Origin: Desmodus rotundus
Taxonomy: Eukaryota > Chordata > Mammalia > Chiroptera > Phyllostomidae
Length of the DNA stretch: 64,000 nucleotides
Assembly (NCBI RefSeq): GCF_022682495.2
Contig: NC_071389.1
Span: 104,945,951-105,009,950 of the forward strand
Direction of reading: 5' to 3'
Part shown: positions 35,390 through 47,752 of the stretch, in pieces
Position numbering within the stretch: position 1 is the first letter of the stretch
Layout: each line of letters opens with the position of its first letter
Translations under genes and position numbers: made by a program
Notes under the pieces: generated by a model
The model's database searches: none
What the model was told of the DNA's origin: nothing
Seen by the model: the letters and a program-made list of their open reading frames with translations, nothing else

Positions 35390-36380
35390 AAGAAGAAAAG
35401 AGAATTATGCTCGCTTGTTCCTTGAGAACAATCTTGCCCCAGAATAGCATGTGAATGTATGGAACAATTGCGTTCCTCCAATATTTGTTATCAGTTACTG
35501 GAATCTCAAGCAAGAAGGAAAATCTCTTCTATTAAAACAATATGCTCCCTCTCACTGTAGGCTTTTAGCCTTTGCCCCTCCAATTACTTTAATATCCCAA
35601 ATGCATCACTTTTTGCTTCTATGTTCCACAGTCACACCTCTGGGAGATTCCTCAACCACAGGTAATAAATATAGAATAGGAGGCTTTCCGAGGTAAGTTA
35701 TTTCAATTTTTATTATGACTTCTGCAAAAAGGCAAAAAAATTATTTCTATTTCCCAGGTCTGTCTAAAGGAACTCTAGCCACACTGCGCTGAGTTGGGGG
35801 GGCAGGGCCTTCTCAGGACCCTGTGCCCCTCTGCCTGAGTCCCTCTGGTGTATCATCAGGAATGAGTGTGTCTTTCAGAGGCACAAATGTGGGGCTCAGT
35901 GACTCACTCTCCTCCTACCTGAATATCTCTTCTGGCTCCAGAAGTGTGAATGGACATTTTGTGTAGCCCAGAATGGTTTACAAGAGCCTAAGACGTTATT
36001 GCATCATCATTTCAAAATTCTCTAAACTTAAGAAATGAAATTAAGCAGAATCATACACAGCCTAGATTAACAAGACTGAGTAAGCAGCCTACAGGGTTTG
36101 GAAGGAAACTGACACCAGATCCTATTTTGTTTGCTCTAAACAAAGCATCCACCTTCTCCCAATGCTCATCTCGCTCATAAATTTATACAGCCTATCTGTG
36201 TTATACAGTCACTCACTGGGTTATTGATACTAAGAGTCTTGACTTTAATCAAATTAGAAGTGATACATTTTAAGAACAAGTCTTCTCTAGGCTAGTATTG
36301 TATTACATTCTGCTTAAATTTTTTATGAATATTTAAACTCGTGAATGGTTCACAGAATACATTCATCAAAATTTTATTTT
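35390..36380. other. Intron sequence without recognised features
   Basis: Only chance frames overlap here; no named repeat is seen. Confidence 0.45.
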
Positions 36381-36384
36381 ATCC

Positions 36385-36545
36385 AGTCCTTGAGACAACC
36401 TTGCAAGGTGATCAGATTATCATGATTCATCCCTAATTAATAGATGAGGAAACCAGAGCTCACAGAAGTTGTGACTTCCCTGGGGTGGCATGACTAGCAA
36501 ATGTTGGAATGGGGGTGAGGGCTGGTGCCCAGTCCCTAGTCTAGT
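36385..36545 (-). mobile_element. MIR SINE, ancient
   Basis: Reverse-complement MIR wording: 'GAGACAACCTTGCAAGGTGATCAGATTATCATG', 'ATAGATGAGGAAACCAGAGCTCACAGAAGTTGTGACTTCCC', 'GCATGACTAGCAAATG'. Confidence 0.7.
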
Positions 36546-36549
36546 GTCC

Positions 36550-37035
36550 TAGCAGGATACCTGAGCTGGTCCTCAGCACACAGCCCTGGCACAACCAGTG
36601 TACTCTGGCCCCTGGCCTCCCTAGGAGGTAGTGTGTGGTTCCAACAGTAATGAATGTTCCAACAGTAATACCTGTGAGGAAGACTTCAAAGTAAGGTAGG
36701 GGGAGAACCTTCACCCTGGCCATTGTATTGTCCTTTAAAAAGTCTAAGCACTCATGGGGTTGAAAACTTAAAAGGAAATTTAAAGGAAAAGACAATGAGA
36801 CAGAGAACAAAAACATACTGGAGTAAAGTCTAATTGAGTTGGGGACGTCTTGATTATCAGCTAAGGGAGTTCATATACTATGCGATGTTTATTAGCAATG
36901 CCCTCCGAGAGTTTGCTGGTGTGGAGGAAACCTGAGGAGATTATACTCCCAATTCAGTTCGCAGATAAACACACAATGGCCCCAAAGGAAGAAAGAGAAG
37001 AGTGGAAACAAATCACTGCTTGTTTTTCACATTTA
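36550..37035. other. Intron sequence without recognised features
   Basis: A 91-codon minus-strand frame at 36541-36816 has no match to B3GLCT and no splice signals in phase. Nothing else is recognised. Confidence 0.45.
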
Positions 37036-37049
37036 AAAATGAAAGGTTG

Positions 37050-37244
37050 GCCCTGACTGGTGTGGCTCAGTTGGTTGCGTGTCATCCCGCAAAACAAAAG
37101 GATGCTGGTTCAATCCCTGGTCAGGGCACATGCCTGGCTTGTGGGTTCAGTCTCCAGATGGGTGTGTATGAGAGGCAACTGATTCATGATTCTCTCCCTC
37201 TCTTTTCCCCTGTCTCTAAAAATAAAATCTTTTTTAAAAAAATT
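37050..37244 (+). mobile_element. VES-type tRNA-derived SINE, full length
   Basis: It opens CCCTGACTGGTGTGGCTCAGTTGG (A box) and has the B box GGTTCAATCCC near 37108. The VES body follows ('GGTCAGGGCACATGCCTGGCTTG', 'GGGTTCAGTCTCCAG', 'GTGTGTATGAGAGGCAACTGATTCATG', a TCTCTC stretch) with an AAAATAAAATC tail. An 8-bp duplication AAAGGTTG flanks it (37042-37049 and 37245-37252). It is well preserved, and much younger in appearance than the copy at 7791. Confidence 0.93.
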
Positions 37245-37254
37245 AAAGGTTGAA

Positions 37255-37870
37255 GATACAAACATGTCAAACAGGAAGGAAATAACTCCGTTAACATCTT
37301 TCCCTTTACTTATTTATTTATTTATTGCAAAATCAGAAGTTTTACAGCTATATTTATTTCTCCAAGTTAATAAAATAATTTTACTGATCCACAAATACCT
37401 ACAGTCTGAAGCCACCCTACCGTCTTCCCCTCTGTCAATGTAGATTCCAGAAGTGATAACTGCATTTCAGGAGCCATGTATTCAAGGGAAGAGCTGGCCT
37501 AGCAAGCTCTCAAAGGTGCTAATTATGCCAATAAATGAGGCCACAGAAAATAATAACACAAAACTAGAAAGTAAAGTGCATCCAAAGAGGCATCTGTAAC
37601 ATTGCAAAGTCTATACAGCCTCTAATAATCACATCTCTGTGCCCCAAATGCCTAAAGGAAATCCCAAACAGATGAGGTCACACATGAGGAAGGCCCTAGG
37701 AACAGATGTGCAGGAAAAGAGAGACACAACTCAAACTGCACAAGGACATACAAATTGGGCAAAATTAAAACCTGTGTATCTGCAAAGATTAGAGCATACT
37801 GAACAGTACAACAAATGGAGGTTAAAACTGTATTTCCTTAGAATACATACATTTTACAGCTATATGCAGG
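37255..37870. other. Intron sequence without recognised features
   Basis: A short (ATTT)n run at 37308-37326; otherwise no repeat or exon is recognised. Confidence 0.4.
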
Positions 37871-38194
37871 TATGATTTATATACACACAATTCACACAGT
37901 TTGAAAATTTTTGGTAAATATCCAGTTAGGCAACCACAAATCCAGTTTTAGAACACTATAATTCCCTGGTAAGCATTTGCAGTCAATTCCTGCCCCCACT
38001 GGCAGACCCAGGAAACCTCTGATTCGCTTTTTCTCTATAGTGTTGCCTTTTCTAAAACTTTCTTACAAGTGAAATCATACAGTATAAATACTTTGTGCCT
38101 GGCTTCCTTCGCTTAGCATAGTTGCATATATCAGTGGTTCAATACTCTAACTGCTGAGCAATATTGCACTGTGTGGAAATACCACACAAACACC

Positions 38195-38635
38195 ACACAT
38201 TTCTGATCACACAGCTTTCATGGGTCAGGAATTGGCACAACTTAGCTGGGAGCTCCACTTCACAGTCTCTCAGAGATGCCAGCTAGGCTCTGGGGTCTCA
38301 TTTGAGGCTCAACTGAGAAAAAAGCCCCTTCCAGGCTCACTCGGTAGTCATGGTAGTATTCAGTTCCTCTAGGGCTGGTGGACTGGGGAGGGCCTTACCT
38401 CTTTGCTGTCAGGGCAGCTTGTTTCACCAAACCTTGCAAGCCAAGAAGGCCATAGGGAGTCTGCTACAAAGACAGAAGTCACAACCCTTTGTAACCTAAC
38501 TACAGAAGAGATGTCACATCATCTTCATCATACTCTACTGACCGACACTAAAGAGGATTATATAAGGGGATTATACAAGGCTGTGAACGCCAGTAGGAGG
38601 GGACCATTGAGAGCCATGTCATAAATTGCTTGCCA
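38195..38635. mobile_element. Unnamed ancient interspersed repeat inside L1M
   Basis: It replaces part of the L1M frame. Wording such as 'GACAGAAGTCACAACCCTTTGTAACCTAACTACAGAAGAGATGTCACATCATCTTCATCATACTCTACTG' resembles an old mammal-wide repeat that cannot be named from memory. No coding frame. Confidence 0.35.
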
Positions 38636-38919
38636 TATGTATGTTTAACTTTTAAGAAACAGCCAGGATGCTTCCAAAGTGACCATCTTTTATATTCCCA
38701 CTAGCAATAGATGAGAGATAGTTTTCCACATCCTCGTCAACACTTGGTACGATCTTTCTGCTTAGCCATTCTAGGAGACATATGGTGCTGCCTCATAAAG
38801 ACTTTTGTCTGCACTTCCCTAAAAACTGATAATATTGAGCATCTTTTCATGTGCTTGTTTGCCATTCATATATCTTCTTTAGTGAACTGTCTATTCAAAT
38901 CTTTTGCCCATTTTAAAGG

Positions 38920-39458
38920 GAACAATGTCCCTTGCTCAGCTCTCAGTCAGCTTTCAGGCACTTCCCCCGCTTCCCACAAGCAAATTGGGCCCTTCTTGTG
39001 CTGATTCCCAGGTGGGTGGGTTTTTGTACATTCTAGGGCCCCATGGGTCTCTCCAACAAATTCTCCTGTGAGGCTGGGAGTTTCTTCTGCTGCCACAATT
39101 CCCACAGATTTTTGCAGCCAGAGGTTTTGAGGCTTTATTTCCCCGGGCTGGAACCCTGGGTTGCGTGTGTCTCACTCCCCAGTTGTTCCTCCCGGTTTAT
39201 CCACACATGAATGTAAGACTGCCCCATCCTCCAGCCGCCACCTGGCCATGCATCCTCTCCAACCCAGCTGCCCTTCTCTGCCCCTCCTAGCGGTCTGAAT
39301 GAATGTTTCTTCTTTAACTCCTTGGTTGTCAGACTTCCATACAGTTAAATTTTCTGGTGGTTCTGGTTGTTTTCTTTTTAAATTTGTTGTCATCCTTCTT
39401 TTGGTTGTGCAAGGACACAAAGTGTATCTACCTACGCCTCCATCTTGGCTGGAGTCCA
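38920..39458 (-). mobile_element. HAL1/L1 5'UTR fragment without 3' part
   Basis: It matches the 5'UTR of the HAL1 at 49130-49767 along its length: 'GCAAATTGGGCCC' against 'TCAAACTGGGCCC', shared 'TCTCTCCAAC', 'GTGAGGCTGGGAGT', 'CAGCTGCCCTTCTCTGCCCCTCCTA'. It ends with the reversed start block GTGTATCTACCTACGCCTCCATCTTGG at 39422-39448. ORF1, 3'UTR and tail are absent, and about 270 bases of host L1M are missing at the left edge. A deletion that removed the element's 3' part together with L1M is the simplest reading. Confidence 0.7.
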
Positions 39459-39874
39459 GAAGTGTATAGCTTTAGTATTGATATTTTGTACTACGATCGA
39501 TATTGAGTTCATTTTTTGTGTGTGGTTGTGGTAAGGTTCTATATATGTGGATATATATAATTGTCCAGCACCATTTGTTCCATTCCCCACTGGTTGCTTT
39601 GGCATCTTTACCATAAATGGGAGGGTTTATTTCTAGAATATCTGTCCTGTTCCATTGTTTACCTGTATACTAATTTCATATCGTCTTGATTATTGTAATG
39701 TTATACTAAGTTTTGAAAACCTGTAAGTATAAGTCCTCCCATTTTGATCTCCTTTCTAAAAATTGCTTTGTACTTCCATATTCACTGTAGAATGCGATTA
39801 TCAATTTTTATGAAGTCTGCTATAATTTTGATATGAATTGCACTGAATCTTTAGATCAATTGGGGAGTGTGGGA

Positions 39875-40555
39875 AAAGAAAATTTCCCTGAATTTCTATT
39901 TTTGTGAAAAAAAAAAGGCTCAGCCCACTAGAAACATCTCATATGCCATGAGAATAAGATTTGTAGTTATTTGTCTAGTTAATTGCTCTGACCCATAATG
40001 ACAGTAAACTTGCCTTATCTCTTGGAGAAGGCCAATGGTTACATCCCTGAACTAGTCCCTAGGTGCCAGGAAGACCTAAACACTATTACCCTAGGGATAT
40101 ACTTACATTTCAAGGAAGAATGAGGTCCCTGGACAGATTTTCTTTGCCTACCAAAGGGCTAGAGTAAGGAAAGGAAAGGGACAGCAGCCACCTTCATCTT
40201 TATAAGCAGAGAAAATAATTTTCCTTGTCCTTTGCCTATGGGTATCTGGCTACTTGTAAGGGACAATTTACCCGGCTCTCATCATATTGCCCTAGACGAA
40301 AAAATCAGGTCAAAAGGACAGTGGGAGAGAAGGGTCAGGGTGTGCTTATTATTTAATGGAGGAATTTAATTTAAAAATCTGTCTCTGATCCAGAACATTT
40401 CATGTGGACACTTAGATATAACAAATGAAGTCAATTTTAAATTAATTAATAAAATTAAAATGAATTTAAAGAATCAACAGTGAAAATTTGCACCATAGCA
40501 ATATTGAGTCTTTCAATCCATAATTGTTTATACACTTTTTCTTCTCTTATTTATA
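39875..40555. other. Intron sequence without recognised features
   Basis: No repeat or exon can be named in this stretch. Confidence 0.45.
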
Positions 40556-40559
40556 CATA

Positions 40560-40905
40560 CAAATGCACACTCTTTTATATTTTCCCTCATATTAACCCTT
40601 CCAGTATTCTTCATTCCTTCTGACATATTGAAATTACCATGTGGTGTCCTTTCCTTTCAGCCCAAAGGAAATGTCTATGAGCAAAGGATTCTCTCATCTC
40701 CGCTTCCATTTTAGGAGGAAAGTTCTACTGGGTATAGAATCACTGACTGATTACTACTTTTCTATTTTCCTTTAGGCTTTTAAATTATTTCTAATGAAAA
40801 ATCAGCCAATATTCTTAGCGTTTGTTTCCATTTTCATTAGTTTTTTTTGATGTTTTTACAATTTTCACTTCTACACTGTCTTTCAACAGTTTGACTATTA
40901 CATGT
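40560..40905 (-). mobile_element. Ancient L1M/HAL1-like fragment, left part
   Basis: Reversed old L1 ORF1-region wording ('CTGACATATTGAAATTACCATG', 'TTTAGGAGGAAAGTTCTACTGGGTATAGAATCACTGA'). It is continuous with 53785-54990 once the 12.8-kb insertion and its 17-bp duplication are removed. Confidence 0.65.
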
Positions 40906-40922
40906 CCATGTGTGATTCTTTT

Positions 40923-42453
40923 GTTTATTAAATACTTTTGAATATTATTATTGTTCAAATACAGTTTTCTGCCTTTTCCCCCCACCCCAGCTTTCCCCAT
41001 TTCCCTTCCCTGCTTTTACCCACCCTTTTTTTGTCAATGTGTCCTTTATAGTTGTTCCTGTAAACTCTTCACCCTTTTCCCCCAACTATCCCCTCTCCTA
41101 TGCGTTCTCGTTACTGCCAGTTTGTTCTTAATTTCAACGTCTCCGGTTATATTTTGCTTGCTTGTTTGTTTTGTTGATTAGGTTCCAGTTAAAGGTGAGA
41201 TCATGTGGTATTTGTCTTTTACCACCTAACTTATTTCACTTAGCATAATGCTTTCCAGTTCCAGCCATGCTGTCACAAAGAGTAGGAGCTCCTTCTTTCT
41301 TTCTGCTGCATAGAATTCCATTGTGTAAATGTACCATGGTTTTTTGATCCATTCATTTACTGATGGGCACTTAGGTTGCTTCCAGCACTTGACTATTGTA
41401 CATTGTGCTGCTATGCACATTCGTGAGCATAGATTCTTCTGGATTGGTGTTTCAGGATTCTTAGGATATAATCATAGCAGTGGGACTGCTGGGTCAAAAG
41501 GCAGTTCATTTTTAGTTTTTTGAGGAAATTCCATACTGTTTTCCATAGTGGTTACACCAGTCTGTAATCCTACCAACAGTGCACTAGGGTTCCCTTTTCT
41601 CCACAACCTTTCCAACACTTCTTTGTTACTTTGTTTATGATGAGCATTCTGACCAGTGTGAGATGGTATCTCATTGTGGTTTTAATTTGCATCTCTCTGA
41701 TGGCCAGTGATGCAGAACATCTTTTCATATGTCTCCAGACCCTCTGTATGTCCTTCTTGGAGAAGTGTCTGTTCAAGTCTTTTGTCCATTTTTTAATTGG
41801 GTTGTTTGTCTTCCTATAGTGCAGTTGTGTGAATTGTATATAAAATTTGGAGATCAAACCCTTATCTGAGGTATCATTGGCAAATATGTTTTCCCACACA
41901 ATTGGTTCTCTTCTCATTTTAATGCTGTTTTCTTTAGCCATGCAGAAGCTTTTTATTTTGATGAGGTCCCATTTGTTTATTCTTTCCTTTATGTCCCTTG
42001 CTCTAGGGGACATATCAGTGAAAATATTGCTGTGTGGAATATCTGAGATTTTCCTGCCTATGTTCTCCTCTAGGACTTTTACGGTGTCATGACTTATATT
42101 TAAGTCTTTTATCCACCTTGAATTTATTTTTGTGTATGGTGTAAGTTGGTGATCGATTTTCATTTTTTGCATGTAGCTGTCCAGCTCTCCCAACACCATT
42201 TGTTGAAGAGGCTCTTTTTATTCCATTTTATCCTGCCCCTTTTCTCAAAAATTAATTGACTGTAGAGACTTGGGTTTATTTCTGGGCTCTCTATTCTGTT
42301 CCATTGGCCTGTCTGTTTTTACAGTACCAGACTGTTTTGATTACAGTGGCCTTGTAATACAGTTTCATATCAGGTATTGTGATCCTTCCTACTTTGTCCT
42401 TCTTTCTCAAAATTGCAGCAGGTATTCAGGGTTGTTTATGGTTCCATATAATT
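40923..42453 (-). mobile_element. Outer L1, 3'UTR and ORF2 C-terminal part
   Basis: The minus strand gives the 3'UTR (40940-41150) and ORF2 end (SEISQ... to LGYN), including a 209-codon frame (41570-42199) with [15 protein letters not shown] and [17 protein letters not shown]. The copy breaks off at 'TTATGGTTCCATATAATTC' (42453), where another L1 3' end begins. Confidence 0.85.
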
Positions 42454-43350
42454 CTTTTTTCTTTTTTAAAATCATTTTTTATTACTACTCTATTATGGTT
42501 GCCCCAATTTTGCCCCCTTTGCCCTCTTCCACCCATCGCATCCCCTGCTCCCACAGTCAATTTCCATAATATTGTCCATGTCTGTACATCATTCTTATAA
42601 GTTCTTTGCTAGTCCCTTCCCCTTCTTTCCACCATTATCTCCCTCTCCCCTCCCCTATGGTCACTGTCAGTCTGTTCCATCTTTCCATGCGTCTGGTTCT
42701 ATTTTCTTCATTAATTTATTTTGTTCATTAGAGTCCTCTGACAGGTAAGATCATATGGTATTTTTCTTTCACTGATTTTTTTATTTCACTTATCATAATA
42801 CTCTCCAGATCCATCCATGCTGTCACAAAAGGGAGGAGTTCTTTCTGCTGCATAATATTCCATTGTGTAAATGTACTTAGTTTTTATTTTTTATTTTTTT
42901 AAATTTTATAGTTATTCAATTGCAATTGTCTGCATTTCTCCCCATCCCTCCACCCCAACCCATCTGAACCCACCTCCCTACCCCACCTACACCCTCCCCC
43001 TTGATTTTCTCCTTCTGTCCTTTATAGTATTTCCTGTAAACCCTCCTCCCCACTCCCCTCTGGCTATTGTTACATTATTCTTAACTTCAATATCTCTGGT
43101 TATATTTTGTATGCTTTTTTTTCTTTTTAAAAATTTTTATATGGTTATTCAATTACAGGTGTCTGCATTTTCTCCCAATCGTTCCTCCCCACCGCAGCCG
43201 AACCCACCTCCCTCCCCCACCTCCACGCTTCCCCTTGATTTTGTCCATTTGTCCTTTATACTAGTTCCTGTACACCCCTCTCCCCACTGTTGCCTCCCCA
43301 CTACCTTCTGGCTATTGTTAGATTCTTCTTAACTTCAATGTTTCTGGTTA
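42454..43350 (-). mobile_element. Stack of L1 3' ends (at least three)
   Basis: Three successive reversed L1 tails follow each other, each starting with a T-rich run and a G-rich-3'UTR complement. Their starts are 42454 (a distinct 3'UTR: 'TTATTACTACTCTATTATGGTTGCCCC'), about 42880 ('ATAGTTATTCAATTGCAATTGTCTGC') and about 43118 ('TGGTTATTCAATTACAGGTGTCTGC'). Each earlier copy is cut at ORF2-end sequence. The first has a 3'UTR unlike the others, so more than one L1 subfamily is present. Confidence 0.75.
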
Positions 43351-46300
43351 TATTTTGTTTGCTTTTTTCTCTTGTTGATTATGTTCCAGTTAAACGTGAG
43401 ATCATATGGTATTTGTCCCTCACCGCCTGGCTTATTTCACTTAGCATAATGCTCTCCAATTCCATCCATGATGTTGCAAACGGTATAAGCTCCTTCTTTC
43501 TCTCTGCTGCATAGAACTCCATTGTGTAAATGTACCATAGTTTTTTTCATCCACTCATTTGCTGATGGGCACTTAGGTTGGTTCCAGTACTTGGCTATTG
43601 TAAATTGGGCTGCTATGAACATTGGGGTGCACAGGTTCTTTTGGAATGGTGTTTAAGGGTTCTCAGGTTATAATCCCAACAGCAGAATTGCTGGGTCAAA
43701 GGGAAGTTCCATTTTTAGTTTTCTGAGGAAATTCCATACTGTTTTCCACACTGGCCTCACCAGTCTGCATTCCCACCAACAGTGCACTAGGGTTCCCTTT
43801 TCTCCGCATCCTCTCCAACATTTGTTTGCGGATTTGTTTATGTTGGCCACTCTGACTGCTGTGACATGGTACCTCATTGTGGTTTTAATTTGCATCTCTC
43901 TGATGGCTAGTGATGCTGAGCATCTTTTCATACGTCTCTGGGCTTTCTGTATGTCTTCCTTGGAGAAGTGTCTGTTCAAGTTCTTTGTCCATTTTTTAAT
44001 TGGGTTGTTTGTCTTCCTGGAGTGCAGTCATGTGAGTTCTTTATATATTTTAGAGATCAGGCCCTTGTCTGAAGTTATCATTGGCAAATATGTTTTCCCA
44101 TACTGTTGGTTCTCTTTTTATTTTAATGCTGTTTTCTTTACCATGCAGAAGCATTTTATTTTAATGAGGTCCCATTTGTTTCTTCGTTCTTTTATGTCCC
44201 TTGCTTTAGGGGATGTTTCTGTGAGGATGTTGTTCTGTGGAATGTCTGAGATTTTCCTGCCAATGTTTTCCTCTAGGACTGTTATGGTGTTATGACTTAT
44301 ATCTAAGTCTTTTAACCACCTTGAATTTATTTTTGTGTATGGTGTAAGTTGATGATCAAGTTTCATTTTTTTGCACACAGCTATCCAGATCTCCCAACAC
44401 TATTTGTTGAAGAGGTTGTTTTTGCTCCAATTTATGCTCCTGCCTCCTTTGTCAAATATTAATTGACCGTAAAGACTTGGGTTTATTTCTGGACTCTCTG
44501 TTCTGTTCCATTGGTCTATGTGCCTGTTTTTATGCCAGAGCCCAGCTGATTTGATTACAGTGGCCTTCTAATAGAGTTGATATCAGGTATTGTGATCCCC
44601 CCTGCTTTGTTTTTCTTTCTCAAACTTGCTGCAGCTATTGAGTGTCATTTATGGTTCCATATAAATTTCTGAAATGTTTGTTCTATATCTGTGAAATATG
44701 AAATGGGTACTCTAATAGGGATTGCACTGAATCTATAAATTGCTTTGGGTAGTATGGCCATTTTGATGATGTTAATTCTTCCAATCCATGAGCATGGTAC
44801 ATGCTTCCATTTATTTGTGTCTTCCATAACTTTTTTCTTCAGTGTTGTGTAGTTTTCTGAGTACAGGTCTTTTACCTCCTTGGTTAGGTTTATTCCTAGG
44901 CACTTTATTTTTCTTGTGCTCTACCAAGTGGGATTTTTTTTCCTGATTTCTCTTTCTGCTGTTTCATTTTTGGTATACAGGAATACCTTTGACTTCTGAG
45001 TATTGACTTTGTGTCCAGCTGTTTTGCCAAATTCATTTCTTAGATCGAGTACTTTTTTTGTGGATTCCATAGGATTTTCCATTTACACTATCATGTCATC
45101 TACAAACAGTGACAGTTTCATTTCCTCTTTTCCAATTTGGATACCTTTGTTTCTTCTTCTTGTCTGATTGCTGTGGCCAGGACTTCAAATACTGTGTTGA
45201 ATAGGAGTGGTGAGAGAGGGCATCCTTGTCTTGTTCCTGATCTTAGTGGGAAAGCTCTAAGTTTTGGTCCATTGAGTATGATGTTGGCTGTAGGTCTCTC
45301 ATATATGGCCTGTATTATGTTGAGGAATGCTCCCTCTATTCCCACTTCGCTGAGTGTTTTTATCAGAAATGGGTGCTGTATCTTATCAAATGCTTTTTCC
45401 GCATCTATTGATATGATCATGTGATTTTTGTCTTTGCTGTTGTTTATGTGGTGTATTATGTTTATTGCCTTGTGAATATTGTACCATCCTTGCATCCCTG
45501 GGATGAATCCCACTTGGTCGTGGTGTATGATCTTTTTAATGTATTGCTGGATGCAGTTAGCCAATATTTTCTTGAGGATTTTAGCATATGTGTTCATCAG
45601 TGATATTGGCCTGAAGTTTTCTTTCTTTCTTATGTCTTTATCTGGTTTTGGGATTAGGATGATGTTGGCTTCATAAAAAGAGTTTGGGAGTCTTCCATGT
45701 TCTTGGATTTTTTGGAATAGTATGTGAAGGATAGGGGTTAGCTGTTCCTTAAATGCTTTGTAGAATTATCCTGTGAAACCATCTGGTCCAGGGCTTTTGT
45801 GTGTTGGGAGTTTTTTGATTACTGCTTCAATTTTGTCTGCTCTTATTGGCCTCTTTGGGCTTTCTGCTTCTTCTTCATTGAGTTTTGGAAGGTTATATTT
45901 TTCCAGAAATGTGTCCATTTCATCTAGGTTTTCAAATTTCTTGGCATATAGTTCCTCGTAGTGACTTTACAATCCTTTGTATTTCCTTTGTATCAGTTGT
46001 AATCTCTCCTCTTTCATTTCTGATTGTGTTTATTTCGGTCCTCTCTCTTTTTTTCTTGATGAGCCTGCTCAAAGACTTGTGATTTTATTTATCTTTTCAA
46101 AGAAACAGCTCTTGGATTTATTGATCCTTAGGATGGTGTTTTTAGTCTCTATGTCGTTTAATTCTGCTCTGATCTTGGTTATTTCCTCCCTTCTACTTGC
46201 TCTGGGCTGCTTTTTTTGTTGTTCCTCGAGTTCTTGTAGGCATAGGGTTAGGTTGTTTATTTGAAATGTGTCTGTTTATTTTAGGTAGGCCTGTAGCACT

Positions 46301-47747
46301 ATGAACTTCCCTCTCAGGACTGCCTTTGCTCTCTTCCATAGTTTGGGTTGTTGTTAGTTCATTTTCATTTGTTTCCAGAAACTTTTTGATTTCTTCCTTG
46401 ATCTCTTTCTTGACCCATTCATTGTTTAATAGCGTGCTGTTCAATCTCTATGAGTGAGTGTTTTTGAATTTTTTCCTTTGGTGTTGGTTTGTAGTTTCAG
46501 TCCCTTGTGTTCAGAGAAAATGCCTGATATGATTTCAACTTTCTTTAAGTTGTTGAGAATTTTTTTGTGTCCTGTCATGTGATATATCTTTGGAAATGTT
46601 TCATGTGCATTTGAAAAGAATGTATATTTTGCTTGTTTGGGATGAAAAGCTCTATACATAAGAGTTAATTCCACTTGATCTAGGACATTGTTCAATGCTG
46701 CAATATCTTTGTTGATATTTTGTTTGGAAGATCCTTTGTTGAGTATGGGGTGGTGAAATCCCCTATGATAATTGTGTTGCTGTCAATATCTTTCTTGAAT
46801 TCTTCCAAGATTTCATCTATGTATTTGGGTGCTCCTATGTTGGGTGCATATATATTTACAACGTTTATGTCTTCTTGATGGATTCTTCCATTGAGTATTA
46901 TGAACTTACCTTCTGGGTCTCTTTTTATGGCCTTTTTTTTAAAGTTTATTTTGTCTACTATTAGTATTGCTACCCTGGCTTTTTTCTTTTTTCCTGTCCA
47001 TTTGCTTGGAGTATTTCTTTCCAGCCCTTCACTTTCAGTCTGTGGTGGGTCTCTTGTAGGCAGCGTATGTGGGTCATGATTTCTTTTCTTTTCTTTTTTT
47101 TTTTACTTATTTTATTGTTGTTCAATTGCTGTTGTCTGCATTTTCTCCCTACCCCTCTACCCCACCCCAGCCAAACCCTTCTCCTTCCCCTGCTTCCACC
47201 CTCCCTCTTAGTTTTGTCCATGTGTCGTTCATAGTAGTTCCTGAAAACCCTTCTCCCCACTGTCCCTTTACCCCTTCCCTCTGGATATTGTTAGATTGTT
47301 CTTAACTTCAATGTTTCAGGTTATATTTTGTTTACTTCTTTCCTCTCTTGATTATGTTCCAGATAAAGGTTAGATCATATGGTATTTGTACCTCACCTCC
47401 TGGCTTATTTCACTTAGCATAATGCTCTCCAGTTTCATCCATGCTGGGTCATGATTTCTAATCCATTCAGCTATTCTGTCTTTTGACTGAAGCATTGAAT
47501 CCATTTACACTGAACATTATTATTTATTGATGGGTACTTATTCATTGCCATTTTTTCATATGTGTGTTCCCCTCTCTCTCACTTTTATTTTTTTCTGTTC
47601 TTAAAGCAGACCCTTTAGCATGTCTTACAGTGCTAGATTGAAGGAGGTGTATTCTTTTAGATTTCTTTTGTGTGGGAAGCTCTTTACTGGGCCTTCCATC
47701 TGGATTGAGAGCATGGCTGGGTAAAGTAGTCTTGGTTGCAGGCCTCT
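43350..47747 (-). pseudogene. L1 ORF2 and ORF1 end in the stack, multiply broken
   Basis: From left to right on the minus strand are the ORF2 C-terminus (43668-43979, with [18 protein letters not shown]), mid ORF2 (44118-44827), the RT core (45118-45597, with [16 protein letters not shown]), and linker and endonuclease parts (46193-46695, with SEHKGLKL in place of SDHKGLKL). Past the nested fragment at 47085-47445 comes the ORF1 C-terminus (47542-47747). The LFADD block is split by a frameshift near 45120. It is non-functional. Confidence 0.85.
47085..47445 (-). mobile_element. 5'-truncated L1 3' fragment, nested
   Basis: A T-rich start, 3'UTR complement and the last about 100 bases of ORF2 ('CTTAGCATAATGCTCTCCAG'). 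The 14-bp duplication GGGTCATGATTTCT lies at 47071-47084 and 47446-47459. The host L1 reads through perfectly when it is removed. Confidence 0.93.
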
Positions 47748-47752
47748 GGTTC

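Larger units (their letters stand above)
37875..39870 (-). mobile_element. Ancient L1M (ORF2 end and 3' part), interrupted twice
   Basis: Old L1 wording in reverse orientation is visible in three pieces. The 3' end lies at 37875-38190 ('GTGTTGCCTTTTCTAAAACTTTC', 'GAAATCATACAGTATAAATACTTTGTGCCTGGCTTCCTTCGCTTAGCATA'). Two ORF2 parts follow at 38640-38918 ('CCATTCTAGGAGACATATGGTG', 'ATATTGAGCATCTTTTCATGTGC', 'AATCTTTTGCCCATTTT') and 39460-39870 ('CCAGCACCATTTGTTCCATTCCCCACTGGTTGC', 'TGATATGAATTGCACTGAATC'). Comparison with intact L1 shows that about 160 and about 270 bases of L1M are missing at the two interruptions. Confidence 0.75.
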
